Assembly: GCA_030686995.1 (NCBI GenBank)
Contig: CM060687.1
Coordinates: 163,951,323 to 164,015,322, forward strand
DNA: 64,000 nt
Direction: 5' to 3'
Source of the DNA: Artemisia argyi
Lineage: Eukaryota; Streptophyta; Magnoliopsida; Asterales; Asteraceae
Part shown: positions 34,702-44,064 of the stretch, piece by piece
Numbering within the stretch: the stretch's first letter is position 1
How the letters are laid out: each line of letters opens with the position of its first letter
Notes under the pieces: generated by a model
Told to the model about the DNA's origin: nothing
The model's input: only the letters and a program-made list of their open reading frames with translations
Databases searched by the model: none
Made by a program: the position numbers and the translations under genes

Positions 34702-35537
34702 TTCTAGACATTAGACAAAAATCACAAAAATCAAAACAAATCAATAACTCTTTTTCTCAGCAGGGTCGGCGGAACCCTTAGCCACAACGGACGGAACCCA
34801 CTTTTAGGTTCCGCTGTATCCGCCGACCTGTAGAACCTTTTTCTTAGTTTATATTAAACCAAACACCCAGTATCTCATGCCACCACTTCCAAACTGCTAC
34901 TATTCACTTTACCATTCATCCACACCTATGAATTTTTGGTCCTCCCTCCATTCACATTACTCATCAATCATCATTGTAAGTATTCTAATCATGATTACAC
35001 TCTTGATCTGAGTCTAGGAATTCTATTTTTGCACAAAAACAAAAACTTGGGGTTATGCATTAACTTGTTAAATTCATGCATGAAATTAGGTGTTTAACAA
35101 AAATAATCATGTTTCCCATAGTTAGGAATTGCATTATTATCAGTTATTAACATGTTTATTAAAACACCCCATGTCAAATTCTTGCAAAAATTTCTCACAA
35201 ATAGGACAAATATTTTTTCGTCTCACATTATGAATACAAAATCAAAACGTTATGTTCAAAAACATCACTTGCATAATGTCTCTTGAATGCTAAAGGGAAT
35301 ACATAACCAATATGTATTTTCGGGTACATTCAAACGAAGCTACATTGAACTAGGAGCGCTTGGGATATCTTTTGTTGTATAACAAAACTTGCATTCTAAA
35401 ACGTTTTTGAGCATCAAAATGAGTCAAGATAACCGCACATCCACATTGTTTTCATATAGGCACACACTAGAACATCCACATTGCAATAGTCATTTACTTA
35501 GACTAAAATGTGAAATTTTGTTTTTCTAGGAATCATC
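34702..35537 (+). other. Non-coding spacer between pol and accessory ORF
   Basis: About 835 bp. Positions 34755-34835 carry a divergent copy of the LTR GGAACCC/GGTTCCG inverted-repeat cassette; the rest shows no coding pattern. The end, CTTAGACTAAAATG...TTTCTAG before 35538, could serve as a 3' splice site for an accessory transcript (inference). Confidence 0.5.
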
Positions 35538-36646
35538 ATGCCTCCTCTAACCCATTACAACCACAAAGACACCATTAAGTACCTACCCAAACACCACAAA
35601 ACCAAAGGTCTTACTCAAACTCAAATCGACGTTTTCAAAGCCTTAGAAAAACGATATGTCCATGAGGGTAGAACCATTGACCCATCTTTCATAGAAGGTA
35701 CAAACCTACCTAATGAACTAGCAACCATCAACTTTGATTATCTCCTAGAAATCAATGAGCCTATTTGTCCTAGGTTTATTTTAGAGTTCTATGCATCCGT
35801 CACTCTCTCCACGGATGAGTATGGTCGCATGTCTATTAACTTTAGGGCTAGTAGTCATGAGTACTCCTTCACTCTCGAAGAATTTGCTCAAATCCTAGGT
35901 GTCCCAAACCGTGGTACTTGCATCTACTCCGACAAGCATTCCCTCTCAACTCTTGACACACTCATTGACCGAATCCATCCCTATGATACCCTCTTGTATC
36001 CAAGGATGAACTTCGTGACCACCACTTCATTAGGACCACCAACACTAGGAGAACTAGAACCGGAAATGAGGTCAACAAGGATCCATATGGAATGGAACTC
36101 AATGAACTCAAGCCCCAATTCAAGAAATGGGATGAACTCCTTAGAGCCAATGTTATTAGCACCATAGGAAACCGGGATCACATCAACGTTTGCCTTTGCT
36201 ACATGCTCTACTCCTTGTCCGTTAGGAAACCCTTCAACCTTGCCTACTACATGGCCAAGAGAATGGCCGACATTCCCGTGCAAGGCACAACGGCTATGCC
36301 GTATGGAATACTCTTGACCCGTCTCTTTAGGTTCATATCTCCCATTCCGCCAACTCCTAGAGGTCTTCGTCTAGACTACTCTCTCATTCCACACACTTTT
36401 GTCCCACTAAGTGATAGGAGAGTCTACAAAGCCCAAGGAAAACGTCCTCATCCTCCTACCTCCTCATCATCATCCTCAATGAGTAAATATGAGACATTGC
36501 CCAACTCTAGGCTCCCGCCTCTAGAATACCTTTCCCAACTTCCGGATATTCCAAACGAGTCGGCGGAGTTCAAGCAAACAAAGGGGATGTTCAAGAATCT
36601 TGGGAGATTCCTTGGAAAGCTCAAGAACAAGATTGATCGTCAATGA
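35538..36646 (+). pseudogene. Sirevirus env-position ORF 1, frameshifted
   Basis: The start MPPLTHYNHKDTIKYLPKHH opens about 185 codons of a globular domain (FILEFYASVTLSTDEYGRM, YSFTLEEFAQILGVP). The frame then shifts near 36080-36110, and the second frame continues from about 36092 to 36646 (DHINVCLCYMLYSLSVRKPFNLAYYMAKRM, MPYGILLTRLF), ending in a Ser/Pro linker and a basic C-terminus. This type of protein occurs after pol in plant copia elements and is usually annotated only as a putative plant transposon protein. No membrane anchor is seen. Role unknown. Confidence 0.75.
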
Positions 36647-37640
36647 GAGCGGGTGTGTAGGAGTGTTTGGCACAAGGTGCTATTTGAACAATTTGGTCGT
36701 TTCAAACAATATGTGCTATGTATTTGTGGTTTGGTAGGATATTTGGTACAATTTGGTACATGTATTTACTAACTATGATGGAGGAAGACAACATTTGACA
36801 TGTTGTCAAATTTTCAAGTTTATGAAAATTTCACTAAGTATAGTGAAATTCGCTAGCCCCAGGTCAAAGTCCAATGGTATGCGCGTTTACATGTCTAATT
36901 TTTGCATTTCCCAACCAGATATGAATTATATTTTTGGTTTTAGGAGTTTTCAAAAATTTTGAAATTCGTCTCGCGGGTCAAAATTGCGGACTGCCTACTT
37001 TTTCAGGCTTGGCGGATCTGGCGGCACCCAAAAATGGGTTCCGCCAGTGTATTTTCTGGGCAACCCAAAAATGGCCCAAAGGACCAGACGGAACCCAATT
37101 CAGGGTTCCGCTTGTGTTTCTCCAGGGTTCCGCCAGTTTGCCTGCAGATTTTTTTTTGGTTTTCGACATTCTAATATCCAATCCACAACAAATCATCCTT
37201 TTCAGATAGAAACCCATTTCCTACTATTTGTTAAGCACATTAGGATCTTTCTCATCCTCTAAAACTCATAGAAAACCATTTCTCGCCAAATTTCAAACTT
37301 AGCCATAACCACCTCAAGGAACCTTCACCCATATAAGAAGGAACCCTTCCAAAGGTTCCTTGCAATCCGTGGAACATATACCTTCAACCAATTTGCCAAA
37401 ACCACTAAGCATTTAGTGCAAATCTTTGTCTTCTTCCTTCACCATTTTCATTGGATTGACTTCCATGATTTGACAACCCTCATTAGTCTTCCAAATCATT
37501 AGGAACCTTCATTTTTGTATGGCTAAACATCAAATCCAAACACTCATTCCCATACTTCTTCACCACTATAAATTAAACCATCTTAGAACACTCTCAAATC
37601 ACACCATCACCATCACAATCTCTGATTCTAAACCTCTAAT
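36647..37640 (+). other. Non-coding stretch with GGGTTCCGCC palindromes
   Basis: Positions 37008-37145 contain four GGCGGAACCC/GGGTTCCGCC-like blocks, a second internal copy of the motif cassette seen in the LTR. Short open frames over this stretch are overlapping on both strands, as expected for a palindromic GC-rich patch, and I do not call a gene. Confidence 0.5.
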
Positions 37641-37648
37641 AAACCATT

Positions 37649-38572
37649 TTGACAATGACAAAGTCAACAATAACCTCTCAACCATCACGACCCGTTCGGA
37701 GAACCGCACGCATAAGTGTCAAACCACTTTGGTCAAACAACACAATCAACTTAACCTCTTCATCCTCGGATGAATTCTCCTCACCCATAAAAAATGAACA
37801 TTTTCTAAACCTTGCATCTCCAACTCCATCACCCAATGAACCTAATGAGCTCACCACTCCACCACCAACAAAATCACCCGTTGACCCAACTCCACCAAAT
37901 GCTCCAACCCAACCATCCAAAACTCCATCACCATCACCATTACCTAAACTTGAACCAATGGAGTTATTTGGGTCTCCTCCAACCTCACCACATCCGTTTG
38001 TACAAGATCTCAATGATCTTCCACCAAGACCAACAAAACCACCACCTTTCACAAATGAAACACCAAGGTCATTGCTTGACCAAAATGAGTCTTTTGTCCA
38101 CAACCAATCACCACAACAAGAGTATCACCACTCAAAACCAATGTTGTTTCACCCTATCTACCATGACATCCATGGTCCTCTTTATGGAGAACCTAACTTT
38201 GAAAACCATTATCACCCAACTCCACCACATTCTCAATCCTAAACCTTTGAGTCTTTATTTCCTTCTTATAAGGAAATCCAAAGCATGGTTGAAAATCACC
38301 TTCATCAAGCAATGGAATTTCAAACCACCTTGCTTGACTCCATACCAAACCCATCCTCCAACCAAGAACCCAACACCAACCCACCACCACCAACATCATC
38401 AAATGACCCATTTCCACCCACTCATCATCATGTTTGCTCACAATGTGAGCAAATGTTAAAAATGGATGAAAGCATCAAGTTGTTGCTTCACCAATTTCAA
38501 GGTGAAACCCGTTTTGCAATCCAACACATCATAGAGCGTTTGGATGCTCTTTCCCACCCAAACAAATCCTAG
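37649..38572 (+). pseudogene. Sirevirus accessory ORF 2, Pro-rich, one nonsense codon
   Basis: A single frame of 308 codons with one in-frame TAA (38240-38242). It has a basic N-terminus (PVRRTARISVKP), about 120 residues rich in Pro, Ser and Thr, then after the stop a helical C-terminal part with a CSQC motif and FQGETRFAIQHIIERLDAL, which looks like a coiled coil. It sits between ORF 1 and the 3' polypurine tracts. I do not know a function; it may be a separate accessory protein or the C-terminal half of the one in front. Confidence 0.65.
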
Positions 38573-38919
38573 ACCACATTTGGAGGCCTTTTGCCCTATT
38601 TAGGAAATGTGTTGAATGACTTCTACTTATAGAAGTAGGATTTGATTTTTCTTTTATTTCTTGGTTATTTTTATCTTTTATTTTTATTTTTAGAAGTAGG
38701 AGGATAGTTTTCATTTCTTATCTTTGACTTTTGCAAAGTCAAATTTTACTTGAAATGACATCTTTTACTAATTTCTTACTTGCATTGTTGGTTGATCATA
38801 TATGAGTTGTCATTGTGGTTGCATATTGTGTGGTGACTACAAGCTTGATTATATGTCATTATCACCAACTAACCATTTTTTTTGTATGTTCAAAATCCAT
38901 GTTTCCCATCTTGGCACTC

Positions 38920-39155
38920 CTTTTAGGGGGAGTATCGACCAAGGGGGAGCACGTGCATCGTTCTGCATCGCTACTCTACTTTTTGTTTCGACAAAAAAAG
39001 GGAGAAAGATATATTAACTTTTAAACTTAAAATGATTTTCATCACTTAAGTAAAACAAGTTTAATATAACATTTTTTTTAAGTCTTAAACACTAAAATTT
39101 TGCGTGTTACTTTAAAACAAAGTTTATGTTTTGTCATCAACAAAAAGGGAGAGAT
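38920..39155 (+). other. Multiple polypurine tracts before the 3' LTR
   Basis: Purine runs TTTTAGGGGGAG (38920s), CAAGGGGGAGCACG (38940s), AAAAAAAGGGAGAAAGA (about 38994-39010) and CAAAAAGGGAGAGA directly at the LTR (39141-39154). Repeated PPT copies are a known Sirevirus trait; the last one is the plus-strand primer site. Confidence 0.8.
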
Positions 39156-40269
39156 TGTTAATACAAATATCGCCTAAAAATGTTATTTATATTTTACGAT
39201 CTTTGCTAAGTTTTGTTAACGACAAAATGTAAACTTTAGTTTCTAAGTAAAACATAATTTTAGTTTAAAGACTTGCATAATTAGACATTTGCTACATTTT
39301 ACATTTCACATTAAAACACAACACTTTTTTTATTTCTTTAAATAGAAAAATGTTAACATCACATCATACATATATGGTAAGCTTGTGTGTTTGACTTACC
39401 ATAACCTCTTACACATTTTTGGAAGCTTTCCATCTTTGATTCAATGTGTTTGACTAGAATTTAGTTGATGTGACTTTGGTTGGTTTGGATAAATTTATTG
39501 TAAAACCAACTGCAAACCTGACGGAACCCTGGGGGTACACGGGTGGAACCCATCTGAGGGTTCCACCGTATCCATCAGATCTGCAGAAGGTCTTGCTATA
39601 AATACCAAGCCATATGTTTGAATTTTTCTCTTATCACTCTACATTACATTTTCACACATATACATTCATATCATTCATCTAACCCTTTAACATTTCATTT
39701 TGATGTGAAGTTTCTTTTGTAGCAAAGAAGTTCACAAGTTCATATAAAGTTACAAGTATTCAACACAACGTTGCAAGACTTGTTAGCTTAGCATTGTGTA
39801 GACTTTGTGTAGTTTACACTTCATTTGATTGTGTGTTTTCAGTAGTGATCGGTTAGTATTTTAGTCCTCAAAATACAAAGTGTGATGGGAGTTGTTGTAC
39901 CCTTGTAAAAGAACTAACGGGAGTGGTTGTACCCTTGTAAAAGAACTCGACATCTAGCTTAGTGTCGGTAAACGTGTATAAGTGACGTGTAAGGTTTTCT
40001 TCGCCTGTGAAAGGAGCTTGTTGACTAGTGAAAGAAACTCTCGAGTTGGATACTCGGGGCGTGGACGTAGGGCAAGGAAAAAGAGTTCTTGTAGCCGAAC
40101 CACGATAAATACTCGAGTTGTGGTTTGATCGTTTCTTTCTTTATACTTGCATGTTATATATTGTGTTTGTGTTCATATCTTTGATTAAACGGAAAGTTTC
40201 AAAAGATAATTAAACAAGTTTAAAGTTTTTTAAACGGTAAACTATTCAACCCCCTTCTAGTTTTCCACA
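39156..40269 (+). repeat. 3' LTR of the nested Sirevirus
   Basis: 1114 bp, TGTTAATAC to TTCCACA, followed by ACTAA. It provides the complete LTR end missing from the 5' copy. Confidence 0.93.
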
Positions 40270-40274
40270 ACTAA

Positions 40275-40463
40275 GTTTTGAAAACTAATCCAAAAGCTCA
40301 CATATATAATTGATCATATTGATTATATGTTGTTTTCATACTAAACTCTAATTGAAGGTTTTTCAAACAAACAATTGAATAAATTTGAATCAACATTTTG
40401 AAACCAAGTTTTTATAAAATCAAAAAGAGGGGAAAACTATTCAACCCCCCTTCTAGTTTTTCA
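40275..40463 (+). repeat. Right part of the host Sirevirus LTR
   Basis: Ends GGAAAACTATTCAACCCCCC then TTCTAGTTTTTCA, parallel to the LTR end of the nested element. Together with 31711-32752 it makes one LTR of about 1.2 kb interrupted by the nested insertion. Confidence 0.75.
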
Positions 40464-40884
40464 TAGTTTGTTAAGAATTTGGCTAGCACCTCTAGTGTTT
40501 GGAATTTTGAATTTGATTGAAACTTTGGCATCACTTAGGAGTTAAAGTCAAGGTGGAGATTGTTAGTTGGTTTGACTTTGACCTCCTAAGGGGAGTTTGG
40601 TAATATTAGTTGTAAGGGTATTTTAGTCATTTTGGTAGTATCTAGAATTTGTAAGTCGGTTGTTTTTGTAAGGTCGGTTAGTCTTTGTAAGGTCGGTTAT
40701 TCACTTACATAACCAATAAGAGATATGGAAGTATGTACAACAACTCTTTTTGATAAAATGAAATACCAACTTTAGTGCTCCAATGTCCTGATCTTGTTTT
40801 GCTCATGTTCTGAATTATTGTTGCTGGTTTTTATGTTGTTGCTACTGCCCTTTTGCCACTGATTATGTTCCCTTGATCCTAACA
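40464..40884 (+). mobile_element. 3' end of another copia element: PPT plus short LTR
   Basis: A polypurine tract (AAGGTGGAGA, ending 40559) directly precedes a 324-bp block at 40561-40884 bounded by TGTTAG and CTAACA, a perfect 6-bp terminal inverted repeat. This is the usual copia 3' LTR arrangement. The internal region upstream is cut off after less than 100 bp. Confidence 0.75.
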
Positions 40885-40896
40885 ATGGGTTTGGGT

Positions 40897-41355
40897 TCAG
40901 GGTGTAAATGAGTCTAGTACTGCCTAGCTCGAGCTTGACTCGAATACTAAAACTCGAGCTCGAAACTTGACTCGAGCTCGGTCGAGCTTTATATTTCGAG
41001 CTCAAGCTCGACTCATTATATAAAACTCGAGCTTGAAGCTCGACTCGAGCTCGATTATTTTCATATTTAAGGCTCGAGCTCAATGAATACTCGACATATC
41101 AAGCTCGGCTCGACTCGTTTTGTATGAAAATTAAGTAAATATATTTATATAAAAGGGTAAAAGTGTAATTTAGTTGAAGCTTGATAAGGCTCGCGAGCTT
41201 CATGTGCAGAGTATTTTCGAGTTCGAACTCGACTCGAAAATATACTCGAGTAGCTCGAACTCGAACTCGGCTTGTTTATATCAAGTCGATTTTGAGTAGT
41301 TTACAAGTCGATCGCAAGTAACTCACAAGTTGTTTAGCCTTGTCATACACCCCTA
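40897..41355. mobile_element. Short hAT-type element with CGAGCT palindromes
   Basis: 459 bp, ends TCAGGGTGTAAATGAG and TCATACACCCCTA, perfect 8-bp duplications GTTTGGGT (40889-40896, 41356-41363). It shares termini and the dense GAGCTCGA motif with the element at 15850-17110 and is a shorter, diverged relative. No coding sequence. Confidence 0.88.
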
Positions 41356-41523
41356 GTTTGGGTGAGCCAATTAAATTTTAATGAATCAATTTACCAAGTG
41401 TATACCGGTAAGAGTTTCGATAATCTTTAGCCAACTCAACGCATAATGTAATTCAGTCTCTGACCAGTTACCCAACACTCAAAATAATTCGAGAATTTGT
41501 TGGTAAAAACATAAGGAACAAAT

Positions 41524-41597
41524 GGTTTCGTGGTGTAGGTGGTTATCACGTCAGTCTAACACACTGAAGGTCTCCGGTTCGAACCCGGGCGAAGCCA
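41524..41597 (+). tRNA. tRNA-Val (anticodon AAC)
   Basis: 74 nt starting GGTTTCG and ending CGAAGCC plus discriminator A. The acceptor stem pairs fully (one G-U). The D-arm region is TGGTGTAGGTGGTTATCA, the anticodon stem-loop is CAGT-CTAACAC-ACTG with AAC, and the T-arm is CCGGTTCGAACCCGG containing a perfect B-box. A TTTTT terminator follows at once. It differs from the plant tRNA-Val(AAC) sequence I know by about one D-loop base (G where T is usual). It lies 168 bp upstream of the first codon of LRAT gene 1, on the same strand. Confidence 0.96.
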
Positions 41598-41765
41598 TTT
41601 TTCAAAACTTTTCTATATTTTTCTTCCAAAACAATTTCCATTTCAAATAATAAAAAAAAGCTCGATTTTCTTTTTAATCTCTCTCACAAACCCTTTATTA
41701 CTCTCTTTAAACAAAATCTAATCCCTCATTTTCCAAAAATTCATTCTTCACAATCGATTATCGAA

Positions 41766-41859
41766 ATGTGTTTTGTATCGCATCGAGTAGATCGAAATGA
41801 GATAAAGCCAGGCGACCATATATACACTTGGAGAACTGCATTTGCTTATGCTCATCATG
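41766..41859 (+). CDS. LRAT-domain gene 1, exon 1
   Basis: The exon encodes 31 codons plus one base: [22 protein letters not shown] through AYAHHG. It is found by homology with exon 1 of gene 3 (same length, 94 nt) and gene 2. The GDHIYTW strand and the His-His-Gly at residues 30-32 begin the LRAT fold; one of these histidines is the expected catalytic His. The donor is CATG|GTCTGT. It joins exon 2 at 48723 with a phase-1 split Gly codon, giving GIYVG. The 5' UTR is CT-rich. The start codon is the first ATG in frame. Confidence 0.88.
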
Positions 41860-41869
41860 GTCTGTATAG

Positions 41870-41904
<35 letters not shown>

Positions 41905-42127
41905 ACATTTAGAAGCTGCATTGTGGGTTCTATGTTGTTTAACTAATCTTTAAATTTTATGTTAAATGGTAGAGATTTAGGAGGTGTTTGATGAAAGTCC
42001 TCAATGAAAATTTTGTCATTTTTATCTTGTTAGTAGCTGCTCATTTTAGATTTTTATGTTATAAAGATTGGGAATTTAATAATTTGATTTAGTATTTTAA
42101 TGACCATGTTTGTCGTTTCTTTGACTA

Positions 42128-42335
42128 GTGTGATAATCATCTTGCCTAATTAGGTCATAGAGGGTCTTTAGAGAATGACCAGGGTTCGAACCCAACTCTT
42201 GGCTAATTAGGTTGCTGGGACAGGAGCTCATTGCCTGGGGCCGGGTCCTTGGGGAAGGGTCCGGTTGGCATCAAAAGATGCATGGGATCAGGGTGTTCCC
42301 ACCGATTTACACCTTTTAGAGTGTGATAATCATCT
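42128..42335 (+). mobile_element. SINE with 15-bp target-site duplications
   Basis: Perfect direct repeats GTGTGATAATCATCT at 42128-42142 and 42321-42335 enclose 178 bp. The body has an A-box-like TAGGTCATAGAGGG near its start and a B-box GGTTCGAACCC near 42183, as expected for a tRNA-derived SINE. The 3' end is short and T-rich rather than poly(A). Long variable duplications are typical of target-primed insertion. Confidence 0.8.
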
Positions 42336-42516
42336 AATCCACAGGTTTTGAGTCCACGGCCACACAGACCCAAACCGGGTAAAACCCTCCCATTTTTGGA
42401 AAGGTTGCCGCGGCCACTTCTAAGTTGTTTGCACATATTTGGGTTTGCTTTTCTAGAATATAATATCATTATGGATAAGCTACTCTTGAAACTGATTATA
42501 TGCTATTCGAAAAGAG

Positions 42517-42647
42517 GGGTGTTTGGGATTGCCTTCTGTAAAGCTTAAAAAACTTGTAACATTTTCATACAGAAGGGTTATGCTTAAGGTTCAAAAAGCA
42601 CTTTTCAATAAGCGTTAGCAGTTTTAGAATTACAATCCCAAATGCCC
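42517..42647. mobile_element. Tourist-like MITE
   Basis: 131 bp with ends GGGTGTTTGGGATTG and, reverse-complemented, GGGCATTTGGGATTG (14 of 15 identical). The GGG-TTTGG type terminus is common in PIF/Harbinger-related MITEs. The 3-bp duplication is not clear. It lies inside intron 1 of gene 1. Confidence 0.75.
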
Positions 42648-42721
42648 ATTAATTAGTTATGTGTCTAGGCATCTCGTTTTAACCAAATCTGAAGGTTTCC
42701 AAGCATTGGATTACTAGACTA

Positions 42722-43380
42722 TGTTAGTAAATTTAGTGCACTTGAGGGATCAATTCACACCTGGTAATGGGTTTGGAGGTATGGAGTATACACCCATTTG
42801 GTCACTGAATCCCCTGACTCAATAGTGGTTATGTTGTGAATCTGCTGCTAGTTGATTCAGCTACTAGTGTGTTTCCACTGATGTGTTAACGTTACCACTG
42901 CAAGGGTTATTGTTTCCACTGCAAGGGTTGTTGTTACCACTGCAAGGGTTGTTGTTACCACTGCTAGTGTTAACATTACCACTGCTAGTGTTAATGTTTC
43001 CACTGATAACCACTGATCCTATAATTATGGAAATTATTATGATATAATTAATGGGCCGTTAATTATACATAATACCATGGGCTAGGGTTTTGAGTATTCT
43101 CTATTATAAATAGAGATCACATCATTATGCATAAAAGGAAGTGATCATACGATATACTAAACACAAAACCCTAAACACTCTTATACGAATCTGGTTCTTG
43201 GTTTGTGCCTAAAGCAAGAACATCACTTGGTCTTATCCCATAGAGATATTCGTGTAACCCAGGCATAGGGTCGAATAGTTTCTATTGGAAAGTGATACCA
43301 CGATTTCAAGTGAATATCCGGTACCTTCATTGATTATCTTAACCCTAATCTGGAACTGTTTTGCAGCTAAACAACCAACA
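42722..43380 (+). repeat. 5' LTR of the intronic copia element
   Basis: TGTTAG...CCAACA. It holds six to seven degenerate 20-24-bp units of the type TTACCACTGCAAGGGTTG / TTACCACTGCTAGTGTTA (about 42891-43016), a TATA box (43105-43112) and the segment AATAGTTTCTATTG, which is complementary to the leader just after the LTR. Confidence 0.95.
43105..43112 (+). promoter_or_regulatory. LTR TATA box (also at 48353-48360 in the 3' LTR)
   Basis: TATAAATA lies in a CTCTATTATAAATAGAGATC context, itself a short inverted repeat. In the 3' LTR the same box is about 360 bp upstream of LRAT gene 1 exon 2 and points towards it. Confidence 0.65.
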
Positions 43381-43407
43381 ATCAATAGAAACTATTAGTG
43401 ATAATCA

Positions 43408-44013
43408 ATGGCTGCTGCTATGAGACAAATGGCTGCTAACTTTTCCAAGTTGGAAAAGTTTGAAGGTGTTGATTTCAGAAGATGGCAAAAGAAGATGCAC
43501 TTCTTATTGTCAAGTATGAATGTGGTGTATGTTCTCACGACTGAGATTCCAGAAGATCATGGAGATGATGCTACTATGGATCAGATGAGGGCAAGGAGCA
43601 AGTGGGAGAATGATGACTACATATGCAGAGGTTTAATTCTCAATGGTATGTCTGATTCTCTATTTGATATTTATCAGAATGTTGAAACTTCTCAAGAACT
43701 ATGGGATTCCTTGGAAGCCAAGTATATGGCTGAGGATGCATCAAGTAAGAAGTTCCTTGTAAGTAATTTTAACAATTACAAAATGGTTGATTCTAGACCT
43801 GTCATGGAACAATACAATGAACTTCTTAGTATACTTGGTCGATTCACACAACACAAGATGAACATGGATGAGGCTATTTCAGTCTCTTGTATCATCGATA
43901 AACTACCTCCTTCTTGGAAAGAATTCAAACATATGCTTAAGCATAAGAAGGAGGAGTTAACTCTTGTTGAGTTGGGCAGTCACTTGCGCATTGAGGATTC
44001 ACTCAAAGCTTAA
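43408..44013 (+). pseudogene. copia gag, N-terminal part ending at a nonsense codon
   Basis: The ATG at 43408 opens a gag domain of 201 residues (FEGVDFRRWQKKMHFLL, LWDSLEAKYMAEDASSKKFLVSNF, KLPPSWKEFKHMLKH). The TAA at 44011-44013 is in the same frame as pol. The downstream codons continue the family's sequence in phase, so this is one premature stop, probably a C-to-T change, rather than a normal gag end. Gag would form the particle; with the stop the zinc knuckle and pol are not made unless it is read through. Confidence 0.9.
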
Positions 44014-44064
44014 GACATTGACAAGCCAAAGAGTAGCACTGCTACTGGTCCATCAGTTGTCAAT

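Larger units (their letters stand above)
32753..40269 (+). mobile_element. Internally deleted Sirevirus (Ty1/copia), nested
   Basis: LTRs at 32753-33865 and 39156-40269, TG...CA ends (TGTTAATAC...TTCCACA), and perfect 5-bp duplications ACTAA (32748-32752, 40270-40274). The LTR tail with a C-run (TATTCAACCCCCCTTCTAG) and multiple polypurine tracts before the 3' LTR are Sirevirus hallmarks. Gag, protease, integrase and the first half of RT are missing: the 5' LTR runs directly into the RT FLGLQI region. Accessory ORFs 3' of pol remain but are broken. I count about 25-27 differences between the LTRs (~2.4%). Confidence 0.92.

Noticed and set aside
37519..38459. Frames in other phases over the Pro-rich accessory ORF
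   Set aside because: CCA/ACC repeats keep several phases open; only the 37649 phase continues into the coiled-coil part.
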